NCBI GenBank assembly: GCA_002403895.1
Contig: DHIQ01000190.1
Span: 867 to 11,510, forward strand
DNA: 10,644 nucleotides
Source: Candidatus Neomicrothrix sp. UBA4742
Lineage (GTDB): Bacteria > Actinomycetota > Acidimicrobiia > Acidimicrobiales > Acidimicrobilacustridaceae
Reading direction: 5' to 3'
The notes under the pieces were generated by a model that had not been told where the DNA came from, searched no databases, and saw nothing but the letters and a program-made list of their open reading frames with translations. Below, piece after piece: positions 1 through 6,497 of this stretch. How positions within the stretch are numbered: the first letter of the stretch is position 1; each line of letters starts with the position of its first letter. A program made the position numbers and the translations under genes.

Positions 1-1025
<1,025 letters not shown>

Positions 1026-1511
1026 TCAATCGGCCGCGAGCGCGAGTTCAAAGGCGTCGTGGAGGACCTGGACCGCCTCCTCGATCTGGTCCTGGCGCAC
1101 CACGCAACTCACCCGGATAGCCGAGGTGGAGATCATCTCGATGTTGATCCCGGCGCCAGCCAGTGTCTCGAAGACGGTGGCCGCGACCCCGGGGTTCGAT
1201 TTCATGCCTGCACCCACCACGCTCACCCGGGCGATCTCGGTGTCGGTCCGGACTTCGGCCGCGCCGATCTCCGCGGCGAGGCCGTCGCACACCGCCTGCG
1301 ACGTCTCGGCGGCGTCGCGGGGCACGGTGAAGGAGATATCGGTCTTGCCGTGCTCCGAGGTGTTCTGCACGATCAGGTCGACGTTGATGTCCCGGTCGGC
1401 CAAGGCTCGGAAGAGGCGCGCCGCCACGCCCGGGTGATCGGGCACTCCCGACACGGTGACCTTGGCCTCGTCGGTGTCGTGCACCACTGCGGAGATGATT
1501 GCGTGTTCCAT
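1026..1511 (-). CDS. lysC: Probable internal in-frame start: aspartokinase beta (regulatory) subunit
   Basis: Within lysC, Met247 (MEHAIISAVVHD) is preceded by AAGGAGG with an 8-nt gap, an essentially perfect ribosome binding site lying inside coding sequence. Translation from here would yield 161 residues containing only the two ACT domains. This is the position at which Corynebacterium and Bacillus class aspartokinases make their separate beta subunit for an alpha2beta2 enzyme. The site itself is seen directly; beta-subunit production is inferred from the family. Confidence 0.75.
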   Translation of the reverse strand: MEHAIISAVVHDTDEAKVTVSGVPDHPGVAARLFRALADRDINVDLIVQNTSEHGKTDISFTVPRDAAETSQAVCDGLAAEIGAAEVRTDTEIARVSVVGAGMKSNPGVAATVFETLAGAGINIEMISTSAIRVSCVVRQDQIEEAVQVLHDAFELALAAD

Positions 1512-2249
1512 GTGGTCGTCCTCCTTGGTGACGAGTGTGCCCGGTTCCCAGGTGAAGGCCGACCGTACGTGCAGGTCGACCCCGTGGGTGCGGGCGTACT
1601 CGACCGATCGCATGGCCGGCTTGGGACAGCCATTCGCGGTCATCTCGAGCAGCTCGTCGAAGCTGATGCGTTCCATCTTCCGGGCGTTCGGCACCACGCG
1701 GGGATCGCTGGTGAAGACGCCGGAGACGTCGGTGTAGAGCTCACAGATGTCGGCGCCCAGCGCATGAGCGAGCGCGACCGCAGTGGTGTCGGTGCCGCCC
1801 CGACCGAGGAACGTGACGTTGTGGTCGGTCGACACGCCCTGCGAACCGCCGACCACCGGCACGCGACCCCGGTCGAGCGCGTCCCGGATGCGGTCGGCCC
1901 GCACCTCGAGGATCTTGGCGTTGGTGTGGGTGGTGTCGGTGATGAACCCGGCCTGGCTCCCGGTGAACGACTCGGCGTCGACACCCATGTCGTGGAGGGC
2001 CATGCACAGCAGCGCGGTGGCCTTGCGCTCGCCGGCGGTGATCAGCATGTCCATCTCGCGACCGGGCCGGGTGACGCTGACCTCTGTCGCCAACCGCAGC
2101 AGATCGTCGGTGTCCTTGCCCATCGCGCTGACCGCGACCACGACCTGGTTGCCCCGGCGGATCGTGCGAGCGATGGAGTCGGCGACGGTGCGGATGCGGT
2201 CGGGGTCAGCGACCGAGGTGCCACCGAACTTCTGGACGACGAGAGCCAC
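1026..2249 (-). CDS. lysC: Aspartokinase, alpha subunit (lysine/threonine-sensitive type)
   Basis: Phosphorylates L-aspartate with ATP, the committed step of the aspartate pathway. The protein is 407 residues, normal for actinobacterial LysC. The kinase domain covers about residues 1-245, with the N-terminal VQKFGGTSV motif, the MDMLITAGER segment and the GRGGTDTTA loop. Two ACT regulatory domains follow at about 266-340 and 341-407. QNTSE (S298) and KTDISF (T303) sit where feedback-resistance mutations fall in Corynebacterium glutamicum LysC (S301, T311), so the inhibitor site looks wild type. The start is the GTG giving VALVVQKFGGTSV. The longer open frame upstream runs antisense into the neighbouring gene and is not part of the protein. 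A TAACCT box lies 8 nt before the GTG and there is no Shine-Dalgarno. It is divergent from the cyclophilin-like gene and 51 nt ahead of asd. Confidence 0.97.
   Translation of the reverse strand: MALVVQKFGGTSVADPDRIRTVADSIARTIRRGNQVVVAVSAMGKDTDDLLRLATEVSVTRPGREMDMLITAGERKATALLCMALHDMGVDAESFTGSQAGFITDTTHTNAKILEVRADRIRDALDRGRVPVVGGSQGVSTDHNVTFLGRGGTDTTAVALAHALGADICELYTDVSGVFTSDPRVVPNARKMERISFDELLEMTANGCPKPAMRSVEYARTHGVDLHVRSAFTWEPGTLVTKEDDHMEHAIISAVVHDTDEAKVTVSGVPDHPGVAARLFRALADRDINVDLIVQNTSEHGKTDISFTVPRDAAETSQAVCDGLAAEIGAAEVRTDTEIARVSVVGAGMKSNPGVAATVFETLAGAGINIEMISTSAIRVSCVVRQDQIEEAVQVLHDAFELALAAD
1520..1526 (-). promoter_or_regulatory. Intragenic Shine-Dalgarno for LysC beta subunit
   Basis: On the minus strand this reads AAGGAGG, followed by 8 nt and an in-frame ATG at 1511. 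It is the strongest Shine-Dalgarno I noticed in the window, although the lysC gene's own GTG start has none. Confidence 0.75.
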
Positions 2250-2257
2250 GGTCGAGG

Positions 2258-2263
2258 AGGTTA
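2258..2263 (-). promoter_or_regulatory. Candidate -10 box for leaderless lysC transcript
   Basis: On the minus strand this reads TAACCT (TANNNT), ending 8 nt before the GTG start. The intervening bases carry no Shine-Dalgarno. A weak TTCGGG lies 18 nt further upstream at 2282-2287 and overlaps the dyad at 2283-2297. A leaderless transcript would rule out a lysine riboswitch in front of this gene. Confidence 0.5.
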
Positions 2264-2282
2264 TCGTCGAGCCCACCCCGCC

Positions 2283-2297
2283 CCGAACCGGGTTCGG
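2283..2297. promoter_or_regulatory. Perfect 7-1-7 inverted repeat in the lysC/isomerase divergent promoter
   Basis: CCGAACC-G-GGTTCGG is an exact dyad placed between the two divergent -10 boxes (2258-2263 and 2306-2311), over the expected -35 positions of both genes. It is a candidate operator controlling one or both directions. No regulator gene is visible in the window and the protein that would bind is unknown. GC-rich DNA makes short dyads common, so this is tentative. Confidence 0.35.
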
Positions 2298-2305
2298 CCC
2301 GGGGC

Positions 2306-2311
2306 TAGCGT
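2306..2311 (+). promoter_or_regulatory. Candidate -10 box for the first isomerase-like gene
   Basis: TAGCGT (TANNNT) ends 7 nt before the ATG at 2319 with no Shine-Dalgarno between, consistent with a leaderless mRNA. It also favours the ATG over an in-frame GTG at 2310-2312, which overlaps this box. Confidence 0.5.
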
Positions 2312-2318
2312 GAACAAA

Positions 2319-3182
2319 ATGGCGAACCGCACGAGCCAACAACAACGCGAGCACCGCGCCACCCGTGATCAGGCCGCTCGAAAGGCCGCCGAGCGGGCCG
2401 ACCACCGGCGCCGGATCATCGCCATCGCCGCGGTGGTCGTGGTCCTGCTGGCCGTCGCCGGAACGCTGTTCGCCGCGGCCAAGGGCGCCGACAAGCAAAA
2501 GACCGCCGCCACGACCCTCCCCGGTGACAGTTCCTCCACGGTGCCGACCGGGCCCACCGTCAGCCTTCCCCCCGACACCGCCGGAGCGGTGCTGACCGGC
2601 CCGACGCCGTGCCCCGCCGAGGACGGGTCCTCGCCCCGCACCACCCTCTTTGCCGGCCCGCCACCCCAGTGTCTCGACCCGTCGAAGGAGTACAACGCGG
2701 TCATCGACACCAGCGTGGGTCCACTCACCCTGTCGCTGTACATGGATTTGGCCCCCAAGGCGGTGAACAATCTGGCCGTCCTGGCCCGCTACCACTACTG
2801 GGACGGGCTCCCCCTCAGTACGATCATCCCCCGGGCGACGATGCAGGTCGCCACCAACCTCACCACCGATGGCAAGCCCAGTCCGGGCTACGCCCTCCCC
2901 GGGGAATACCAGAAGGGTGGCATCGTCATCACCCCGGGAATGCTGGCCTTCGCTCCCGTCGACAAGGACAACCAGATCGGCGGGACGTTGCTCATGGCTC
3001 TCGGCGAGAAGGCGGCGGACCTCCCGCCCACCACCACCATCGTCGGGCTGCTGCTCGATGGGTCCGACACCCTGGCCGCCATCAACAAGGCCGGGTCGCC
3101 CTCCGGGGCCCCGACAAAGGTCATCACCATCAACGGGGTGCGGGTGATCCCGGCCCCGATCTCCACCTCCACGACGGGCTGA
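2319..3182 (+). CDS. Membrane-anchored cyclophilin-like protein, degenerate active site
   Basis: 287 residues. The order is a basic Ala/Arg/Gln-rich N-terminus (1-32), one TM helix (about 33-53, IIAIAAVVVVLLAVAGTLF), a Thr/Ser/Pro linker (about 62-95), a short segment bounded by C98 and C118, and a cyclophilin-like domain (about 124-277). The N-in topology follows from the basic N-terminus, so the domain faces outward. The fold is shown by YNAVIDTSVGPLTLSLYMDL, AVNNLAVLARYHYWDG and the GQ-like core. Catalytic positions have decayed: where cyclophilins read FHRVIPGFVIQGG this has LSTIIPRATMQVA. The catalytic Arg is therefore replaced by T168 and the second Gly pair is lost, and the QFF motif region reads QIGGTLLM. 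It probably binds or chaperones rather than isomerises. ATG 2319 is preferred to an in-frame GTG at 2310. It shares its C98/C118 pair with the cyclophilin at 3966-4826, suggesting duplication. Confidence 0.85.
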   Translation: MANRTSQQQREHRATRDQAARKAAERADHRRRIIAIAAVVVVLLAVAGTLFAAAKGADKQKTAATTLPGDSSSTVPTGPTVSLPPDTAGAVLTGPTPCPAEDGSSPRTTLFAGPPPQCLDPSKEYNAVIDTSVGPLTLSLYMDLAPKAVNNLAVLARYHYWDGLPLSTIIPRATMQVATNLTTDGKPSPGYALPGEYQKGGIVITPGMLAFAPVDKDNQIGGTLLMALGEKAADLPPTTTIVGLLLDGSDTLAAINKAGSPSGAPTKVITINGVRVIPAPISTSTTG

Positions 3183-3228
3183 GGCCAGCCTGACGGCGGG
3201 TCGCGTCCGGCGGGTGCGCTGCGATTGC

Positions 3229-3234
3229 TAGGTT
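3229..3234 (+). promoter_or_regulatory. Candidate -10 box for the FKBP/cyclophilin pair
   Basis: TAGGTT (TANNNT) ends 8 nt before the ATG at 3243, again without a Shine-Dalgarno. It lies in the 60-nt gap after the first isomerase-like gene and would separate the following pair into its own transcription unit. No convincing -35 is visible. GGCGGGT occurs twice, 14 nt apart, at 3195 and 3209. Confidence 0.5.
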
Positions 3235-3242
3235 GCCCGCCC

Positions 3243-3956
3243 ATGGGTACCGACAAGCGCCAACGCCAGAAGGAGGGCCGCCAGGCTCGCATCGCCGCCG
3301 CCGAGGTGGCCAAGCGGAAGGCCGACCAGCGTCGCCGCTTCATCACGATCGGCGTCTCGGTGCTGGTCATCGTTGCCCTTGCCTTCGCCATCAGCCGCTT
3401 CACCGGCAACGACAAGAAGCCCTCGGCGGACGTGGCGGCCAGCGACACCAGCCTTCCCACCACCACCAGCACCACCCTCGAGTCCGCCGCCGGCAAGCCG
3501 TGCGTGGCGGTGAGCGACCCGCTCCCGGCCGGTGCGCCCGACGTCGCGATCCAGGTGGGACCAGCCCCCACCACCCTCGTGACCCAGGACCTCAAGGTGG
3601 GCACCGGAGCCGACGTCACCGCCGGCGAGATGGTGACGGTCAACTACATCGGTGTGGCCTGCTCCACCGGCAAGATCTTCGACTCGTCGTACAAGACCGG
3701 CCAGCCGGCCCCCATCCCGCTCTCGCTCAACGGGGTCATCAAGGGGTGGACCAATGGCATCCCCGGCATGAAGGTGGGCGGCCAGCGCCTGCTCGGCATC
3801 CCCGCCGATCAGGCCTACGGCGCCAACCCGCCTCCGGGGATCAGCCCTGGCGAAGCCCTGTGGTTCGTGGTCGAGGTGACCGACGCCCAGCCGGCGGCCA
3901 CGCCGAGCACCACCGCCCCTGCCGTGGCCAGCACCACAACCACTGCGGCCCCTTAG
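3243..3956 (+). CDS. Membrane-anchored FKBP-type peptidyl-prolyl cis-trans isomerase
   Basis: 237 residues. Catalyses cis-trans isomerisation of prolyl bonds, here most likely on exported proteins outside the membrane. The basic N-terminus (1-32) is followed by one TM helix (about 33-51), a Thr-rich linker (about 66-80), and the FKBP domain (about 112-214). The ligand and active-site positions of FKBP12 are nearly all kept: Y135 (VNYIG), F146-D147 (IFDSS), V165-I166 and W169 (GVIKGW), Y192 (QAYGA) and F208 (LWFVVEV). A Thr/Ala tail follows from about 215. An upstream Leu-frame extension is possible in principle, but the ATG at 3243 has the -10 box in the leaderless position. The stop codon TAG is part of the AGGAG that serves the next gene, so the two are co-transcribed. 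Activity looks intact. Confidence 0.95.
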   Translation: MGTDKRQRQKEGRQARIAAAEVAKRKADQRRRFITIGVSVLVIVALAFAISRFTGNDKKPSADVAASDTSLPTTTSTTLESAAGKPCVAVSDPLPAGAPDVAIQVGPAPTTLVTQDLKVGTGADVTAGEMVTVNYIGVACSTGKIFDSSYKTGQPAPIPLSLNGVIKGWTNGIPGMKVGGQRLLGIPADQAYGANPPPGISPGEALWFVVEVTDAQPAATPSTTAPAVASTTTTAAP

Positions 3957-3959
3957 GAG
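3955..3959 (+). promoter_or_regulatory. Shine-Dalgarno overlapping the FKBP stop codon
   Basis: AGGAG begins inside the TAG stop of the FKBP gene and ends 6 nt before the next ATG at 3966. It fixes that start and indicates coupled translation. Confidence 0.8.
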
Positions 3960-3965
3960 CATCAG

Positions 3966-4826
3966 ATGAGTGCCCCCGGACACCGCCGCCCCGCCGGCCA
4001 CGCCCGCATCGAGGCCGCCAAGGCCGCCCGCGAAAAGGCGGCCCGTCGGCGCCAGCAACGCCCCTACGTCCTGGGCGCCATCGCCGTCGTGGCGGTGGCC
4101 CTAGTGGCCGTAGTCGTGTTCACCTCAGGTGACGACTCCAGCACCGTGACCGCGGCGGACTCCACGGCGACCACGGTGGCCGAGACCCCGCCGTTCGCGT
4201 ACGGGACTGCGGCATGTCCCCCGTCCACGAGCCCGAACCCGGCGGTGACCGACTTCCCCAACACCAACGGGTTCGAGCAGTGCATCACCCCGGACAATCT
4301 CTACACCGCCACGTTCGACACGTCGGCGGGCACGGTGGTGGTCAACCTGGACTCCACGACCACCCCGGGTACGGCCAACAACTTCGTCGAGTTGGCGGGG
4401 TACGGCTACTACAACGGCACCAAGTTGTTCCGTACTGACACCTCCATCGGCATCATCCAGGGTGGAGCACCACACACCAACAGCGCCACGGACGCGGGAC
4501 CGGGCTACACCATCCCGGACGAGGGTGGCCCCTACACCTACCAACCGGGCCAACTGGTCATGGCCCGCACCAGCGCGGCCAACAGCGCCGGCGCCCAGTT
4601 CTTCTTCACGGTCACCGACAAGGTTTCTGCCCTCGACAAGTCGGGAACATACGTGGTGTTCGGGACCGTGACCAAGGGCCTCGACATCCTGCAGTCGATC
4701 CTTGCGTCCAACGTCGACCAACCCGGTGGCCTGGGCGGCGCTCCCTCACCGGAGGTGACCATCAAGTCGGTCACCATCGAAAAGGCCCCCGTCGTGGGCG
4801 GCACGAGCGGCACCGCTCCCGGCTGA
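3966..4826 (+). CDS. Membrane-anchored cyclophilin-type peptidyl-prolyl isomerase, divergent
   Basis: 286 residues. It has the same plan as the two genes before it: basic Ala/Arg N-terminus (1-33), TM helix (about 34-53), Thr/Ser linker, a cysteine-bounded segment (C84, C106), then the cyclophilin domain (about 111-272). Visible core motifs are YTATFDTSAGTVVVNL, TANNFVELAGYGYYNGTK, IIQGGAP (Q165), GQLVMAR, SAGAQFFFTV and YVVFGTV. The usual FHR is FRT here (R156), so an Arg is present but one position earlier than the catalytic Arg of standard cyclophilins. W121 of human CypA is not recognisable. It is better preserved than the gene at 2319-3182 and may be active. It starts 9 nt after the FKBP stop with a clear AGGAG. 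The next gene is convergent, with only 26 nt between, and no terminator hairpin is evident there. Confidence 0.93.
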   Translation: MSAPGHRRPAGHARIEAAKAAREKAARRRQQRPYVLGAIAVVAVALVAVVVFTSGDDSSTVTAADSTATTVAETPPFAYGTAACPPSTSPNPAVTDFPNTNGFEQCITPDNLYTATFDTSAGTVVVNLDSTTTPGTANNFVELAGYGYYNGTKLFRTDTSIGIIQGGAPHTNSATDAGPGYTIPDEGGPYTYQPGQLVMARTSAANSAGAQFFFTVTDKVSALDKSGTYVVFGTVTKGLDILQSILASNVDQPGGLGGAPSPEVTIKSVTIEKAPVVGGTSGTAPG

Positions 4827-4852
4827 TTGCGGCGGCCCTCCCGGCGACGACC

Positions 4853-5518
4853 TCAGGACGGCAGGTCGGCCAGGGTCGCCTGGCGACCGTCCACGAACAC
4901 GCTGACGGCCCCCACCCCTTCGACCCGCCAGCCGCCCTCCGGGTCGCGCATCAGCGCCGTCCGGCTGGGCACACCAGCCAACGACAGCCCGGCCGGAGCG
5001 AGCTCGACCGTGCGGTGGACCTTGTCGTGGGACCACTCCTCCAGCCGGGGGATCACCGCCAGCCCCCGCACCACCCCGAGCCCGACGGTGAAGGCACCGC
5101 CTCGCGAGTCGACCATGGGGTCGCACAACACGTCCGCCCCGGCGTTCGTGCCCACCAGCACCGCGCCGTCCGCCCAGGCCGCCAGCATGGCGTCGAGCAC
5201 AGGAGTGTCCTTGAGGACCGAGCGCAGATGCATGGCCGACGTGCCGGCCAGATAGATCATGCGCGATGCCCGCAGGACGGCGGCGTGCTCGGCCACCAGG
5301 GCGTCACGCCGGTTGAGGACGGGCACCTCGACGACGGCGACCCCCAACTCGGCGAACCACGCCCGGGCGCCCGCCACCAACCGCCTCGGGTTTTCGTAGG
5401 CCGACCCGGTGGGTAGGACGGCCACCTCGGTGGCCCCGCTCAGCTCCAGCAGTGAACGATCGAAGGAGCATCCGTCGGTCCATTCGCCGCCGCCGACCAG
5501 GACCAGCGTCCCGCTCAT
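4853..5518 (-). CDS. S51/type 1 glutamine amidotransferase-like protein lacking catalytic residues
   Basis: 221 residues of flavodoxin-like alpha/beta type, related to peptidase E and cyanophycinase (family S51). The N-terminus LVLVGGGEW, the EVAVLPTGSA strand, the MIYLAGTSAMHL segment and the nucleophile-elbow segment VLVGTNAGADVL occur in family order. In S51 enzymes the elbow reads G-x-SAGA with Ser as nucleophile; here it is N125. The usual PHF-type motif with the catalytic His reads IPRLEEW (R158), and the preceding GGD/GGN substrate loop reads AGTS. Two of the catalytic positions are thus gone, so peptidase activity is unlikely. It overlaps the upstream gene by 4 nt (ATGA) and has GGGAG 8 nt before its ATG, so the two are translationally coupled. 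The function is unknown; it could be a ligand-binding or regulatory pseudoenzyme. Confidence 0.8.
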   Translation of the reverse strand: MSGTLVLVGGGEWTDGCSFDRSLLELSGATEVAVLPTGSAYENPRRLVAGARAWFAELGVAVVEVPVLNRRDALVAEHAAVLRASRMIYLAGTSAMHLRSVLKDTPVLDAMLAAWADGAVLVGTNAGADVLCDPMVDSRGGAFTVGLGVVRGLAVIPRLEEWSHDKVHRTVELAPAGLSLAGVPSRTALMRDPEGGWRVEGVGAVSVFVDGRQATLADLPS

Positions 5519-6069
5519 GAACCACTCTCCCGATCAGAGGGACCGACACTGACCTCGGCGGGGACGAGGCGGGTGGCCCGCAATTGGACGAAGTGGCGGA
5601 GCGGCCAGATGGCGGTGGGCACGGTGAAACGCTCCAGGTCGATCACCGTGAGTCCGGTGGCCCGCACGGCGGCAGGAACATCACGAGCGACATGGAGGCC
5701 CGCCATGCCGGGCAGGCAGGTGCCGAGTGATGCGGCCAGCAGGCCCATCGTCCCTGGGCGCCCCACCGGCTCGACCAGATGGAGCTCACCGTCGTCGGCC
5801 AGGCGACCGGTCAGCGCCGTCAAGGTCAGGAACAGGTCGGGTGCCGCCACCAGGCGACCGGTCGAGACGATCGTGTCGTAGGGAGCCTCGTCTCCGGGCT
5901 CGGCCAGCCCCGTGCCATCGACCAGCCCGGTGAACTCGGGACTATCGAGGTCGAGGACGCGCCCTCGGGCCGAGGCCAGGACCTCGCCCCGCCGGCGACG
6001 AACCTCGGCCGCCACCACCGGCGGCAGCTGGCGGAGCCACGGGGAACGCGAGGCGGGTTCAGCGGGCAT
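5515..6069 (-). CDS. Degenerate class I methyltransferase-like protein
   Basis: 184 residues. The pattern GRVLDLDSPEF (36-46), YDTIVSTGRL (64-73), and GELHLVEPVGRPGTMG (94-109) matches motifs I, IV and V-VI of class I SAM-dependent methyltransferases (VLDLGCGTG, DxVxxxxxL, GGxLxxVEP). The glycine-rich SAM loop is missing and the region between motif I and motif IV is very short, so SAM binding is doubtful. The C-terminal TVPTAIWPLRHFVQLRA strand resembles the end of the methyltransferase sheet. The ATG lies 6 nt after a TAGGTT box; the GGAGGG between them is too close to act as a ribosome binding site. It is the first gene of a two-gene unit with the S51-like gene, divergent from the redox operon. 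Assignment to the fold is moderately sure; the function is not known. Confidence 0.65.
   Translation of the reverse strand: MPAEPASRSPWLRQLPPVVAAEVRRRRGEVLASARGRVLDLDSPEFTGLVDGTGLAEPGDEAPYDTIVSTGRLVAAPDLFLTLTALTGRLADDGELHLVEPVGRPGTMGLLAASLGTCLPGMAGLHVARDVPAAVRATGLTVIDLERFTVPTAIWPLRHFVQLRATRLVPAEVSVGPSDRESGS
5527..5531 (-). promoter_or_regulatory. Shine-Dalgarno for the S51-like gene
   Basis: On the minus strand this is GGGAG, 8 nt before the ATG at 5518 and inside the end of the methyltransferase-like gene. Together with the ATGA overlap it fixes the start. Confidence 0.6.
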
Positions 6070-6075
6070 CCCTCC

Positions 6076-6081
6076 AACCTA
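6076..6081 (-). promoter_or_regulatory. Candidate -10 box for the methyltransferase-like/S51-like pair
   Basis: On the minus strand this is TAGGTT, identical to the box in front of the FKBP gene, ending 6 nt before the ATG at 6069. No clear -35 is visible. Confidence 0.5.
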
Positions 6082-6141
6082 GCGATCCGGCGGCGACAGC
6101 CCGGGCCGCGGAACGTCGGTGCTGCTTTACCGGTGTTTTCG

Positions 6142-6158
6142 CTTGGTTAGAACTTGGT
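6142..6158 (+). repeat. Direct repeat CTTGGT with 11-bp period in divergent intergenic region
   Basis: CTTGGT occurs at 6142-6147 and 6153-6158, one helical turn apart, in the AT-richer part of the 143-nt gap between the divergent methyltransferase-like gene and the redox operon. Two half-sites on the same DNA face about 20 nt upstream of the putative -35 are what an activator site would look like. No binding protein is assigned. Confidence 0.3.
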
Positions 6159-6168
6159 GTGGATTGGG

Positions 6169-6178
6169 GCTCGCGAGC
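6169..6178. repeat. Ten-base perfect palindrome just upstream of the redox operon promoter
   Basis: GCTCGCGAGC is its own reverse complement and touches the putative -35 box at 6178. It is a possible operator, but a 10-bp palindrome in GC-rich DNA may be chance. Confidence 0.25.
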
Positions 6179-6206
6179 AGACATCTCCTGGTGGAAGCCC
6201 GATAGT
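6178..6206 (+). promoter_or_regulatory. Candidate promoter of the redox operon
   Basis: CAGACA (6178-6183; four of six matches to TTGACA) and GATAGT (6201-6206; four of six matches to TATAAT) are separated by 17 bp. The -10 ends 6 nt before the ATG at 6213, again fitting a leaderless transcript. A GGAG is present but only 2 nt from the ATG, too close to be used. Confidence 0.5.
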
Positions 6207-6212
6207 GGAGCC

Positions 6213-6497
6213 ATGAACGCACCCAATCTCCGCGACCAGGGACTACGCCGGGTCTCGCGACTCACCGGCTGGTTGGCCGCGGCAGCCATCGTCGGCGTCG
6301 GGGCGTTCGCCGGATTGCTGGCCCGTCCCCACACGTCTTCGGCCAAGGTGACGACTGGGGGCCAGACGGCGGGAACGTCCACCAACAGCACGACACGGTC
6401 GGGATCAGCGAAGAGCCCGTCGGCCACCGTCACCCGTCCGACTCAGCCACCGGTCCAGTCCCGCCAGCGTGGGCCTGCGGTATCCGGCGGTTCGTGA
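6213..6497 (+). CDS. Small single-pass membrane protein, Ser/Thr-rich tail
   Basis: 94 residues, first gene of the redox operon. The N-terminus is basic (RDQGLRRVSR), then one hydrophobic helix (about 18-37, WLAAAAIVGVGAFAGLLA), then a low-complexity Ser/Thr/Gly/Pro/Gln tail ending RGPAVSGGS. The charge pattern puts the tail outside the cell. LRRVSRL resembles a loose twin-arginine motif, but there is no convincing cleavage site, so a membrane anchor is more likely. It has no FMN_bind domain and no cysteine. The stop overlaps the GTG of the ApbE gene (GTGA), so the two are coupled. An in-frame ATG at 6159 exists, but the promoter position favours 6213. I cannot assign a function; its place suggests an accessory subunit of the membrane redox complex. 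Confidence 0.75.
   Translation: MNAPNLRDQGLRRVSRLTGWLAAAAIVGVGAFAGLLARPHTSSAKVTTGGQTAGTSTNSTTRSGSAKSPSATVTRPTQPPVQSRQRGPAVSGGS

Noticed and set aside
1059..2309. Long plus-strand open frame running into the first isomerase-like gene
   Set aside because: It is antisense to lysC; the protein is compositionally His/Gly/Asp-rich with no family motifs. Only the part from 2319 is a real gene.
2250..2318. Lysine riboswitch in front of lysC
   Set aside because: The whole gap is 69 nt and the gene appears leaderless, leaving no room for the roughly 170-nt aptamer.
2250..2795. N-terminal extension of the aspartokinase frame upstream of the GTG
   Set aside because: It is antisense to the isomerase-like gene, and aspartokinases start right at the VQKFGGTSV motif.
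3228..4058. Minus-strand 276-residue open frame opposite the FKBP gene
   Set aside because: Gly/Arg/Ala-rich shadow; the FKBP active-site motifs on the plus strand settle the coding strand.
4827..4852. Possible terminator between the convergent genes
   Set aside because: No stem of useful length followed by a T run is visible in these 26 nt.
6159..6212. Upstream in-frame ATG of the small membrane protein
   Set aside because: It would place the putative promoter inside the gene and adds residues unlike an export or anchor sequence; no ribosome binding site precedes it.
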